From: UBA946 sp031550725
GTDB taxonomy: Bacteria; Bacillota; Clostridia; Oscillospirales; Ruminococcaceae
Assembly: GCA_031550725.1 (NCBI GenBank)
Contig: JAVBOH010000003.1
Coordinates: 1 to 52,953 of the forward strand
Direction: 5' to 3'
DNA length: 52,953 nt
Under the pieces are notes generated by a model. It worked only from the letters and a program-made list of their open reading frames with translations. It had not been told where the DNA came from and did no database searches. A program made the position numbers and the translations under genes. This document shows, one piece after another, positions 24,157-32,903 of the stretch (within the stretch, counting starts at the first letter, position 1; the number at the start of each line of letters is the position of its first letter).

Positions 24157-24234
24157 GTAGGGGCGATTATTAATCGCCCGTGGCATATTGATTATTTTAC
24201 GGGCGATTAAAACGTTGCGACGTATCGCCCCTAC
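24157..24234. repeat. Inverted-repeat element inside the purine operon
   Basis: 78 bp with ends GTAGGGGCGAT / ATCGCCCCTAC and internal copies GATTATTAATCGCCCG and ACGGGCGATTAA. It can fold into a long hairpin within the polycistronic mRNA between purO and the AICAR formyltransferase gene. Same family as the elements at 5925, 34993, 35795 and 39908. Confidence 0.8.
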
Positions 24235-24279
24235 AATTTTTATAATTTCAATCAAATACTTTTTATGGAGGATGTTAAA

Positions 24280-25458
24280 ATGGCTAACGAAATGCTTTTA
24301 AAATATGGTTGTAACCCTAACCAAAAGCCTTCTAAGATTTTTATGGATGATGGTAAGGATTTACCTATCGAAATACTAAACGGCAACCCTGGATATATTA
24401 ATTTACTTGATGCTTTCAACGGATGGCAGCTTGTTAAGGAGCTTAAAAAAGCAACTGGAATGTGTGCAGCAACTTCATTCAAGCACGTTTCTCCAGCAGG
24501 AGCTGCTGTTGGCGAGCCTTTGTCCGATACACTAAAAAAGATTTATTTTGTTGATGACCTTGAGCTTTCTCCGCTAGCTTTCGCATATGCACGTGCAAGA
24601 GGTGCAGACAGAATGTCATCCTATGGTGATTTCATTGCACTTTCCGATGAATGTGACACAGCTACTGCAAAGATGATACACCGTGAGGTTTCAGACGGCG
24701 TTATTGCACCTTCTTATACTGACGAGGCTTTGGAAATATTGAAATCAAAGAGAAAAGGTACATATAACATCATTAAGATTGATGAAAATTATATTCCTGC
24801 TCCTATCGAAATCAAGCAGGTTTATGGTATTTCCTTTGAGCAGGGCAGAAATGAACTTGATATTAACAATAAGATGTTAGAAAATATGCCTACTGTTAAT
24901 AAGAATATCCCTGAAGATAAGAAAAGAGATTTGTTAATTTCACTAATCACTTTAAAATATACGCAGTCTAACAGCGTTTGTTACGTTAAGAACGGACAGG
25001 CTATCGGTATTGGTGCTGGACAGCAGTCACGTATTCACTGTACAAGACTTGCAGGAAATAAGGCTGATATCTGGTGGTTAAGACAAGCTCCAAAGGTATT
25101 AGAACTTGAATTCGTTGATGACATTCGCCGTGCTGACAGAGATAATGCTATTGATGTTTATATTTCCGATGAATATATGGACGTTTTGGCTGACGGTGTT
25201 TGGGAGAATATATTCAAGGTTAAGCCTGAAGTATTCACTAAGGAAGAACAGAAAGCATGGCTTGCACAGAATACTGATGTATGCCTAGGTTCTGATGCAT
25301 TCTTCCCATTTGGCGATAATATCGAACGTGCTAAGAAAAGCGGCGTTTCCTATATTGCACAGCCAGGCGGCTCAATCCGTGATGACCATGTTATTGATAC
25401 CTGCAACAAGTATGATATAGCAATGGCATTCACAGGTATACGTTTGTTCCATCACTAA
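24280..25458 (+). CDS. purH: AICAR formyltransferase, stand-alone (PurH C-terminal activity)
   Basis: 392 aa from ATG 24280, behind GGAGGATG; an ATG five codons earlier overlaps that site. It transfers a formyl group from 10-formyl-THF to AICAR. Only the AICARFT module is present, with no N-terminal MGS-like IMP cyclohydrolase domain. Evidence: ATSFKHVSPAGAAVG (the Lys-His active-site pair), VIAPSYTDEALEILKSKR, RIHCTRLAGNKADIWWLRQ and DAFFPFGDN with the ending FTGIRLFHH. It follows purO, which supplies the missing second activity. A palindromic repeat lies between them. Confidence 0.93.
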   Translation: MANEMLLKYGCNPNQKPSKIFMDDGKDLPIEILNGNPGYINLLDAFNGWQLVKELKKATGMCAATSFKHVSPAGAAVGEPLSDTLKKIYFVDDLELSPLAFAYARARGADRMSSYGDFIALSDECDTATAKMIHREVSDGVIAPSYTDEALEILKSKRKGTYNIIKIDENYIPAPIEIKQVYGISFEQGRNELDINNKMLENMPTVNKNIPEDKKRDLLISLITLKYTQSNSVCYVKNGQAIGIGAGQQSRIHCTRLAGNKADIWWLRQAPKVLELEFVDDIRRADRDNAIDVYISDEYMDVLADGVWENIFKVKPEVFTKEEQKAWLAQNTDVCLGSDAFFPFGDNIERAKKSGVSYIAQPGGSIRDDHVIDTCNKYDIAMAFTGIRLFHH

Positions 25459-25492
25459 TTCAAACATACATTGACTTGAGGGGTAGCTATAT

Positions 25493-25924
25493 ATGTTCAT
25501 AATTATAATTCTGGTTTTAGTTTCATGGGTTATGTTTGTTATTATTAATATGTCCGAAAAGAACAGAAATAAAGAGTTTGGTGAGTTTTTAATAACATAT
25601 GCAGATAATCTATGCAATGGTGAAACGGTGTTTTTTAACGGTGAAGAAATTAATAAATACACTGAACTGACAAGATATTATTACTGCGGCTCATTTTTGG
25701 CAATAACACTAAAAAGAGCAACGTCATTCTATGTTACAGGAAGCTCACAGGCAACATTTTGCAAATTTGCATACACAACAGTAACATTTTTTGCAGGCTG
25801 GTGGGGTATACCATGGGGAATTGTCTATACATTTCAGGCACTTGGGGTAAACCTTTTTTCTGACGGAACTGATCAGGTTACTATAAATGACTTGCTTATC
25901 AGTATGCAAAATACTGTGAATTAA
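25493..25924 (+). CDS. Small membrane-associated protein in the purine operon
   Basis: 143 aa, unrecognised. An N-terminal membrane segment (3-20, FIIIILVLVSWVMFVIINM) and a second hydrophobic stretch at about 93-115 (TVTFFAGWWGIPWGIVYTF). The middle region is soluble with no known motif. GAGGGG precedes the ATG. It is 34 bases after the AICAR formyltransferase gene and 18 bases before purD, so co-transcribed. This is the second membrane orphan in this operon. Confidence 0.7.
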   Translation: MFIIIILVLVSWVMFVIINMSEKNRNKEFGEFLITYADNLCNGETVFFNGEEINKYTELTRYYYCGSFLAITLKRATSFYVTGSSQATFCKFAYTTVTFFAGWWGIPWGIVYTFQALGVNLFSDGTDQVTINDLLISMQNTVN

Positions 25925-25942
25925 TAAAGTTGGAGGATTAGC

Positions 25943-27217
25943 ATGAAAATTTTAGTTGTCGGCGGTGGCGGGCGTGAACACGCTATAATTATGAAACTTG
26001 CCGAAAGCAAGCGTGCCGAAAAATTATATTGCACCCCAGGTAACGGCGGAATTTCAAGATATGCGGAGTGCTTCGATGTAAAAGCAACCGATATCGACGG
26101 AGTTGTTGCACTTGCAAAACAGCTTAGTGTTGATATGGTAGTTGTTGCACCTGACGACCCGCTTGTTTTAGGTATGGTTGATGCATTAAATGCAGAAGGT
26201 TTTATGACATTTGGTCCTGACAAAGCTGCTGCAATAATTGAGGGCAGTAAGGTTTTTTCTAAAGATTTAATGAAGAAGTACAACATTCCTACTGCTAAGT
26301 ATGAAGTGTTTGATAACGCAGAAAACGCTGTATCCTACATAAAGGAACAGAATTCCTACCCAACTGTTGTAAAGGCTGATGGCTTGGCACTTGGTAAGGG
26401 TGTAATTATCGCACAGAATGAGAGTGAGGCTACCACGGCAGTTCATTCAATTATGGAAGATAAAATCTTTGGTGAGAGTGGGTCTAAGCTTGTAGTTGAG
26501 GAGTTTTTGACAGGACCTGAGGTTTCTGTACTTTCATTTACAGATGGAAACACAGTAGTACCTATGATATCTTCAATGGATCACAAGCGTGCGCTTGATA
26601 ATGATGAGGGCTTGAACACAGGCGGTATGGGTACAATTGCTCCTAACCCTTTCTATACCGATGAAATTGCAAAGGAATGCATGGAAACAGTTTTCCTGCC
26701 TACTATTAATGCAATGAAATCCGAGAACAGAAAGTTCAAGGGATGCCTTTATTTTGGTTTGATGATTACACCAAATGGCGTTAAAGTTATCGAATACAAC
26801 TGCCGTTTCGGCGACCCTGAAACACAGGTTGTACTTCCTTTGCTTGATACCGACCTTGTTGATATTTTCGAGGCTATTTATAATGAAAAGCTTTCAGAGC
26901 TTGATATCAAGTGGAAAGATGAGCATTGCTCATGTGTTGTAATGGCAAGTGGGGGATATCCACAGAAATATGCAACAGGTATAGAAATGAATGGCATGGA
27001 TGAGCTTGGACAGGTTGAAGATTCGTTTATTTACCATGCAGGAACAAAGTATGCTGACGGTAAATTTCTAACGTCAGGCGGACGTGTTTTAGGTGTCACC
27101 TGTACTGGTGATACACTTAAAAATGCACTTGACAAGTCATATAAAGCAGTATCAAAGATTAGCTTTGAGGGCGCACATTATAGAAATGACATTGGCGCAA
27201 AGGCTTTGAATAAATAA
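25943..27217 (+). CDS. purD: Phosphoribosylamine-glycine ligase (GAR synthetase)
   Basis: 424 aa, standard PurD. ATP-grasp enzyme joining phosphoribosylamine and glycine. Motifs: ILVVGGGGREHAI at the N-terminus, PTVVKADGLALGKGVIIA, GPEVSVLSFTDG, GGMGTIAPNPFY and NCRFGDPETQVVLP. The ribosome site is TTGGAGGA. It is last gene of the operon. purB, purC, purL and purQ/S are absent and must lie elsewhere. Confidence 0.97.
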   Translation: MKILVVGGGGREHAIIMKLAESKRAEKLYCTPGNGGISRYAECFDVKATDIDGVVALAKQLSVDMVVVAPDDPLVLGMVDALNAEGFMTFGPDKAAAIIEGSKVFSKDLMKKYNIPTAKYEVFDNAENAVSYIKEQNSYPTVVKADGLALGKGVIIAQNESEATTAVHSIMEDKIFGESGSKLVVEEFLTGPEVSVLSFTDGNTVVPMISSMDHKRALDNDEGLNTGGMGTIAPNPFYTDEIAKECMETVFLPTINAMKSENRKFKGCLYFGLMITPNGVKVIEYNCRFGDPETQVVLPLLDTDLVDIFEAIYNEKLSELDIKWKDEHCSCVVMASGGYPQKYATGIEMNGMDELGQVEDSFIYHAGTKYADGKFLTSGGRVLGVTCTGDTLKNALDKSYKAVSKISFEGAHYRNDIGAKALNK

Positions 27218-27225
27218 ATTTTTTA

Positions 27226-27270
27226 TGTATATAACAGTTTGAGAAATTCAAATTGTTATATACATTTTTT
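27226..27270 (+). terminator. Terminator of the purine operon
   Basis: TGTATATAACA(G)TTTGA / TTCAAAT(T)GTTATATACA long stem followed by TTTTTT. Confidence 0.85.
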
Positions 27271-27344
27271 GTTAATGAATAAAGTACCTATAAATTATGT
27301 ATAGGTGCGGTATTATTGTTTGAAATTTATATAATTTTCATGTC

Positions 27345-27373
27345 TTGACAATTAACAATATTTGGGTTATAAT
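27345..27373 (+). promoter_or_regulatory. Sigma-A promoter of the hybrid kinase gene
   Basis: TTGACA (27345-27350), 17-base spacer, TATAAT (27368-27373), both boxes at consensus. Confidence 0.85.
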
Positions 27374-27426
27374 ACTGTTATAAAGCAAATTATGTCAAAT
27401 TATATACAACAGTATGGAGTATTATT

Positions 27427-30400
27427 ATGAGTGCAGGTTTCGATGAAAAAAATTTACCATTACAACTAAATAACAATAACAACAATCTGCAAGCAGAAAT
27501 TAATGCTCAAATGGAACTCATGCTTGATGGGTGTCCGATGGCATGTATAATGTTTAATGACGAGTTCAAAGCGGTGGATTGTAATAATGTTGCTGTTTCG
27601 ATTGGCAGTGCGAAATCCAAACAGGAATTGCTTGTAACATATACCGATTATTATCCAAAATTTCAGCCGGATGGCGAGGAAAGTATACCGAAGATGGAGA
27701 GGCTGTTAAAGGCTGCAGCTGTGCTTGGCAAGCTGCGTTCGGACTGGATGTATCATCTTCTTGATGGCTCGGATGTCCCATGCAAGATTACAATTTCTAG
27801 GTTAAAATGGGGCAATTCTTTTTGTCTTATTATGTATGCAGAGGATTTGCGTGAGCTTAAAGAAGAAATGCGGCTTGTTGAAGAAGCTGAAAACCGTTCA
27901 AAGCTTATGTTGGATAATACATTGATGATAACATCAATATGGGATAAAGACGGCAAAATGATTGATTGCAGTAATTATGCTGTTGATGTGTTTGGACTTG
28001 AAAGCAAAAGTGAATATATTGAACATTTTTACGATTTAAATCCGGAATATCAGCCAAATGGAATGACTACTGCTGAGTCGGCTGATTATCACATAAAGAA
28101 AGCTTTCGATGAGGGATATGATAAGTTTGACTGGATGTATCTCACAAAGAGTGGTGAGGATTTACCTGTTGAAACAACACTAATGCGAGTATGGTGGAAC
28201 AATGATTACCACTTGCTTGCGCATTCGATTGACAAGCGGGAAATTGAGGATGCTAATGCGAAGATTAAAAGTCATTCCGAGCTTTTAAAGGTATGTAATG
28301 ATATTGCATCAAATATGATGTCAGCAGGTCCGCACAACTTTGAAAGAATTATTAATGAACAGTTTTTAATGTTAGGCAGAGCTGTAAAGGTAAACAGAGT
28401 ATATATATGGCGTATATATCAGAATTATGATAAAGATTATTGTGAGCAGATATTTGAGTCAAATGAAAATGTCGAGGCACAGCAGGGTAAGGATTTCACA
28501 ATTGAGTTTGATTTTGACGATGCACCATTTACAAAAGAGAATATGATGGCAGGTAAATCAATAAATGGTCCAATAACAATATTTCCGTCGGGTGAGTATG
28601 AAGTTTATGAGGTGCAGGGTATAAAATCTGTGCTGCTTATTCCTCTTAAGCTTAACGATAAGATATGGGGATTTATTGGATTTGACGATTGTCAAAAAGA
28701 GAATATTTTTTCAAAAGAGGTTGAAAACCTGCTTGGCTCATGCGGAGCAATGTTCTTGTCGGCGATTGAGAAAAACAATGCCACACGAAACCTGATAACA
28801 ACACGAAATGAATTGATATTACAAGACAGACTTTTGCGTGCAGTGAATGAATCTGCTAGGATATTGCTGTCTAATAACGAAAAAAATGATATTGCAATGC
28901 AAAGAGTTCTGGAGATAATTGGTGGATGTGTTGGTGCATTAAGCGTTGCAATATGGCAGAACTTTGTTGATATTGAAACTGGCGAGCATATGAGTAAACG
29001 TCTTTCGGCATGGCGGTATAACAACCACATTGAATTACTTCCGCAAAAAACTGTGCGTTTCTTGCGTGAGTTGTCTGTTTGGGATGACTGGACAGAAAAA
29101 AATGAAGTATTGAAAATTCAAATAACACAGGAGCATAACGATATAGCAGAGTGGCTGACAGTTCCTGAAGCACCTCTGTTTATGCTAATACCGATTAATT
29201 CGGACAGTGATTTCTGGGGTTTTGCAAGCTATGCCTTTGATGACAAATATCATATGCTGACAGATAAGGAAATGGATATTCTACAGTCTGCAAATCTTAT
29301 GTTTGCGAACTCTGTAACCCGTGAGGAAACAAACCATAAGCTAATCGAAGCAACTGGTGCGGCACTTGAAAGTGTTAAATCAAAAAATGAATTTTTAGCA
29401 CGAATGAGTCATGAAATAAGAACACCAATAAATGCTATTGTAGGAATGACTGAAATAGCAAAAAACACAACAGATTTAACAAGAATAAAGGATTGCCTTA
29501 ACACAGTAACAGTATCATCAAAGCAGCTTTTATCAATAATTGATGACGTTCTTGATATGGCAAAAATAGATCTTGGCAAGATGAAAATAAACAATCTGCC
29601 TTTCAGCTTTGAGAACATGATTAGCTCGGTTATTGATATGCTAAGAGAAAGAATGGCGGAGAAAAATCTAGGCTTTAATTATGATATAGATGAATATTTT
29701 GATAAATACATGATTGGCGACGAGAAAAAAATCATGCAGATTATAGTTAATTTGCTGACCAATGCAATTAAATTTACACAAAACGGCGGCGAGATAACAC
29801 TTGAAATTCGATGCATTAACATGAATAAAGATTGTAAGGTTTTAAAAGTATCCGTGATTGATAATGGTGTCGGGATTTCTGAAAAAGCACTGCCGATTAT
29901 ATTTAATGCATTTGAGCAGGGTGATGGTAGTATCACAAGAAAATATGGCGGCACAGGACTTGGACTATCAATTAGTCAGAATATTATAAGCCTTATGAAC
30001 GGCGTTATTTATGCTGAAAGCAAGCTAGGTAATGGAAGTAAATTCACATTTGAAATCCCGATTGAATTTGAGGATTCATATGATGTTGCCGACAAAATAA
30101 CAGAACAGCATAAAGCCTTACGTATAATGATAATATGCAGTAATGCAGGAATTTGTTGTAATTTTATTGATACAATAACGAGGTTAGGACTTTGCTGTGA
30201 TGTGATAAAATGCGCCGATGATGCATTTGATAAAATAACCGAAATGCGCAAGGAAAACATATTTTATGATATCATTTATACAGGTTCGCTTGATACTGCA
30301 AACCATATAAGGCACTTGTCACAAAACACAAAAATTGTAATTGTGTCCTGTACAAGAAATTATAAGGTTGGTAATATATCGAATTTCAGCTGTTTGCAAT

Positions 30401-30882
30401 ATCCGATCATGCCGTATGCAATTTTCAAAACGATTGATACTTACTGCCAGTCATCAATTGATAATGTAACATTTTTAGCATATGACTGGAGCGATAAGCA
30501 TTTGCTTCTAGTTGAAGATATCGAGATTAATCAGTGTATAATTATGGCACTGCTTGAGGAAACAAATATTGAAATTGATGTTGCTGATAATGGGCAGATA
30601 GCGGTTGATATGTATAATAAAACTCCAGAGCGATACGATTTTGTAATGATGGATATGCAGATGCCTGTGATGGATGGTCTGACAGCCACACGAAAAATCC
30701 GTGAGATGAATTATCCGAATGCGAAAACCATACCAATATATGCAATGACAGCGAATGCCTTTAAAGAGGATGCCGAGCAGTGTATTGCTGCTGGAATGAA
30801 CGGTCACTTAGCAAAGCCTATTGATATTCATAAGCTTTATACAACGCTTTCGTCTGTGCTTGGTACAAAATTAATGAAGTAA
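27427..30882 (+). CDS. Hybrid sensor histidine kinase with PAS, GAF-like and receiver domains
   Basis: 1151 aa, soluble (no membrane segments seen). Two PAS-like domains lie at about 25-140 and 155-270, then two GAF-like domains at about 290-450 and 470-635. HisKA carries FLARMSHEIRTPINAIVGM (His662). HATPase_c lies at about 765-885 (NLLTNAIKFT, KYGGTGLGLSISQNI). A degenerate receiver-like segment without an obvious acidic pocket follows at about 895-1010, then a true receiver at about 1022-1145 with phospho-accepting Asp1076 (FVMMDMQMPVMDG) and the conserved Lys in HLAKPID. There is no output domain and no HPt or regulator next to it. Signals are probably cytoplasmic. Confidence 0.92.
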   Translation: MSAGFDEKNLPLQLNNNNNNLQAEINAQMELMLDGCPMACIMFNDEFKAVDCNNVAVSIGSAKSKQELLVTYTDYYPKFQPDGEESIPKMERLLKAAAVLGKLRSDWMYHLLDGSDVPCKITISRLKWGNSFCLIMYAEDLRELKEEMRLVEEAENRSKLMLDNTLMITSIWDKDGKMIDCSNYAVDVFGLESKSEYIEHFYDLNPEYQPNGMTTAESADYHIKKAFDEGYDKFDWMYLTKSGEDLPVETTLMRVWWNNDYHLLAHSIDKREIEDANAKIKSHSELLKVCNDIASNMMSAGPHNFERIINEQFLMLGRAVKVNRVYIWRIYQNYDKDYCEQIFESNENVEAQQGKDFTIEFDFDDAPFTKENMMAGKSINGPITIFPSGEYEVYEVQGIKSVLLIPLKLNDKIWGFIGFDDCQKENIFSKEVENLLGSCGAMFLSAIEKNNATRNLITTRNELILQDRLLRAVNESARILLSNNEKNDIAMQRVLEIIGGCVGALSVAIWQNFVDIETGEHMSKRLSAWRYNNHIELLPQKTVRFLRELSVWDDWTEKNEVLKIQITQEHNDIAEWLTVPEAPLFMLIPINSDSDFWGFASYAFDDKYHMLTDKEMDILQSANLMFANSVTREETNHKLIEATGAALESVKSKNEFLARMSHEIRTPINAIVGMTEIAKNTTDLTRIKDCLNTVTVSSKQLLSIIDDVLDMAKIDLGKMKINNLPFSFENMISSVIDMLRERMAEKNLGFNYDIDEYFDKYMIGDEKKIMQIIVNLLTNAIKFTQNGGEITLEIRCINMNKDCKVLKVSVIDNGVGISEKALPIIFNAFEQGDGSITRKYGGTGLGLSISQNIISLMNGVIYAESKLGNGSKFTFEIPIEFEDSYDVADKITEQHKALRIMIICSNAGICCNFIDTITRLGLCCDVIKCADDAFDKITEMRKENIFYDIIYTGSLDTANHIRHLSQNTKIVIVSCTRNYKVGNISNFSCLQYPIMPYAIFKTIDTYCQSSIDNVTFLAYDWSDKHLLLVEDIEINQCIIMALLEETNIEIDVADNGQIAVDMYNKTPERYDFVMMDMQMPVMDGLTATRKIREMNYPNAKTIPIYAMTANAFKEDAEQCIAAGMNGHLAKPIDIHKLYTTLSSVLGTKLMK

Positions 30883-30923
30883 AAAAATTGCTGCAAGAGT
30901 TTAACACCTTGCAGCAATTTTTT
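30881..30923. terminator. Bidirectional terminator
   Basis: AAAAAAATTGCTGCAAG / CTTGCAGCAATTTTTT with a loop of about 10 bases, between the convergent kinase and regulator genes. It has T-runs in both directions. Confidence 0.88.
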
Positions 30924-31419
30924 ATTTATCATAAATATGTCTTTCAATATAAGCTGCCATCTTGTTTCGTTGTAAAATAATGTGTATCGTTAATAACCAA
31001 CTGTCCATTACAATCAACATTGGGTAATCCAAATAAAAACTCAACAAAGCAATAAGCAATAAAATAATCGCTATAATTACATTAATAAGAGTATTTTCCT
31101 TAATCCATTTTTTCTTCCAGTATTGGTAGTTATCGTGGTAATTAAAAGTTTTTTCGTTTAAAATGGATGCAATATTTTTTTCGGCATTATTTTTATAATC
31201 ATTATCATTAAAACGCTCACCGCTGATAAGCTCATTAATGCTCACAGAAAACTCATCACTCAAAATCTGGAGCATTTCAATATTTGGCATATAATTGCCA
31301 TTCTCCCATCGTGAAATAGTTTTATTTGTAACACTCAAAATTTCACCAAGCTGTTCCTGCGTATAATTCTTCTCACGTCTAAGTTCAGCGATAAATTTTC
31401 CGATTTTTACAGTATCCAT
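30922..31419 (-). CDS. XRE-family regulator with C-terminal membrane segments
   Basis: 165 aa from the ATG at 31419, preceded by GGGAGATGA (an ATG five codons upstream overlaps that site). N-terminal Cro/CI-type HTH at about 5-60 (IGKFIAELRREKNYTQEQLG, VTNKTISRWENG). The linker ends in two hydrophobic segments (about 112-150), so it is probably membrane-anchored, a common Firmicutes layout. It is followed by a terminator. Targets unknown. Confidence 0.85.
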   Translation of the reverse strand: MDTVKIGKFIAELRREKNYTQEQLGEILSVTNKTISRWENGNYMPNIEMLQILSDEFSVSINELISGERFNDNDYKNNAEKNIASILNEKTFNYHDNYQYWKKKWIKENTLINVIIAIILLLIALLSFYLDYPMLIVMDSWLLTIHIILQRNKMAAYIERHIYDK

Positions 31420-31535
31420 GATATCATCTCCCATGTATTTTATATATTAATAATACAATAAAACACAAAAAATGTCTATCCCATAAAAAGCGAATTGAAT
31501 GAGAATGGCGCAAATACGTGCTTGCTCATATATGT

Positions 31536-31862
31536 TTATTTTAAATCCGACTCAATAAACAAGTCGATATGCTTATTGATATATTCACGCTGCTTTTCAT
31601 CAAGCTTGTTATATTTATCAATAAATTCGAAATAAGTGTTATTTCCTATCCTGCCCGTCAAAAGATAATCAGCTGATACATCTAACATTTCGCACAATTC
31701 AAGCAGCAATTCATAAGACATACCAACATGGCCATTTTCAATTCGGCTCATATGATTTTGAGATATATTAAGCTTTTCATAAACATATTGCTGCGTTATC
31801 CCAAGCTCAATTCTTCTTTTTTTTATTCTGTTACCTACATCACGTAAATCAAATATAATCAT
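31536..31862 (-). CDS. XRE-family transcriptional regulator
   Basis: 108 aa. Cro/CI HTH at about 8-65 (RIKKRRIELGITQQYVYEKL, SQNHMSRIENG) with a short helical tail, probably for dimerisation. GAGAGGAG precedes the ATG. It is divergent from the 71-residue XRE gene, and the shared region contains repeated TACATAAT half-sites, suggesting mutual or self control. Confidence 0.88.
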   Translation of the reverse strand: MIIFDLRDVGNRIKKRRIELGITQQYVYEKLNISQNHMSRIENGHVGMSYELLLELCEMLDVSADYLLTGRIGNNTYFEFIDKYNKLDEKQREYINKHIDLFIESDLK

Positions 31863-31877
31863 AATACTCCTCTCACT

Positions 31878-31936
31878 ACATAATAATTATAAATAATATT
31901 ATGTAATAATATAATAACTATATACATAATATTATT
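31878..31936. promoter_or_regulatory. Operator-like inverted repeats between divergent XRE genes
   Basis: A perfect 14-bp inverted repeat: AATAATATTATGTA (31892-31905) and TACATAATATTATT (31923-31936). A third half-site TACATAAT is at 31878. The right arm touches the -35 box (31935-31940) of the rightward promoter, so a bound protein would block it. Confidence 0.6.
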
Positions 31937-31963
31937 GACAAATATTACTTAATAGGTTATAAT
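31935..31963 (+). promoter_or_regulatory. Sigma-A promoter of the small XRE gene
   Basis: TTGACA (31935-31940), 17-base spacer, TATAAT (31958-31963), 20 bases before the ATG at 31984. Confidence 0.85.
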
Positions 31964-31983
31964 ACGATAAAGGAGTGAAAATT

Positions 31984-32199
31984 ATGATAAAATTAAGAAT
32001 AAGAGATTTACGTCAGGAAAATTATCTTAAGCAACGTGATTTAGCAGAATACTTAAATGTAACACAGCAGACGTACTCAAGATATGAAATTGGGGATCTT
32101 CAGCCGTCATTAGAAAGCGTAATCCTATTAGCTGAATTTTATAAAACGAGTGTTGATTATATTTTAGGTTTAACAAATAAACGAAATAAGATAGAATAG
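31984..32199 (+). CDS. Small XRE-family regulator
   Basis: 71 aa, almost only a Cro/CI HTH (IRDLRQENYLKQRDLAEYLN, TQQTYSRYEIGD, then LAEFYKTSVDYILGLT). The start is ATG 31984, 8 bases after AAGGAG; a GTG at 31975 overlaps that site. It is divergent from another XRE gene with a shared operator-like region. Similar small proteins are common in Clostridia and in mobile elements, but nothing else mobile is nearby. Confidence 0.88.
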   Translation: MIKLRIRDLRQENYLKQRDLAEYLNVTQQTYSRYEIGDLQPSLESVILLAEFYKTSVDYILGLTNKRNKIE

Positions 32200-32326
32200 A
32201 GAAAAAGAGTTCGGTTAAGTTATTTTTTGTTTGTTTTGTACATATTATTACATTTAAATGAAATCTATAAATACTCTAAAGATGCGTTTCTATGACACAG
32301 GTGGTATAAAAGTTAATATAACAAAC

Positions 32327-32360
32327 AAGCGGTTACATGATTTTTTTCATGTAACCGCTT
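32327..32360. terminator. Bidirectional terminator
   Basis: AAGCGGTTACATGA / TCATGTAACCGCTT, a 14-bp perfect stem with a T-rich loop, between the small XRE gene and the convergent oxidoreductase operon. Confidence 0.8.
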
Positions 32361-32372
32361 TAAAATTTAATT

Positions 32373-32903
32373 TTAAGCGTCCATACCAACCTGAACAGCC
32401 TTTAAATTGTTAGCAATAAGCTGTTCCTTTGCAGGAGGAACGATTTTCTTTATAGCCTTTTCGAAAGTTTCCTTTGTAAAAATACCTGATTCTTTGATAA
32501 GCTTGCCGATAAGGATGATGTTAGCGCCGCCCTTAAGCTCATTATCAGCAGAAAGTTGAGTAGCAGGTACATAGAATACCTTAACATCATCACGCTTAAC
32601 TTCGATATCAACCATAGTGCTGTCACAAATAACAATACCATTTGGCATAACAGTATCAATAAATTTCTCAAGTGATGGAGAGTTCATAGCAATCAAAACA
32701 GATGGTGCAGTTACAAGTGGTGAACTTACTTCATTATCAGAAATTACAACTGAACAGTTACAAGTACCTCCACGCATTTCAGGACCATATGATGGCAGCC
32801 ATGAAACTTCCTTGTTATCAATAAGACCGGAGTAAGCAAGCACCTTTCCCATGAAAAGAATACCCTGTCCTCCGAAACCAGCTAAAACGATATCATGTGT
32901 CAT
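32373..32903 (-). CDS. 2-oxoacid:ferredoxin oxidoreductase, gamma subunit
   Basis: 176 aa. It carries the gamma-subunit fold that binds the CoA end of the reaction. VLAGFGGQGILFMGKVLAYS and PSYGPEMRGGTCNCSVVIS are hallmark motifs. It is last gene of a four-gene operon (delta-alpha-beta-gamma), overlapping the beta stop by one base. The complex oxidatively decarboxylates a 2-oxoacid with CoA and ferredoxin. The exact substrate (branched-chain 2-oxoacid or 2-oxoglutarate) cannot be fixed from sequence by eye. Confidence 0.9.
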   Translation of the reverse strand: MTHDIVLAGFGGQGILFMGKVLAYSGLIDNKEVSWLPSYGPEMRGGTCNCSVVISDNEVSSPLVTAPSVLIAMNSPSLEKFIDTVMPNGIVICDSTMVDIEVKRDDVKVFYVPATQLSADNELKGGANIILIGKLIKESGIFTKETFEKAIKKIVPPAKEQLIANNLKAVQVGMDA

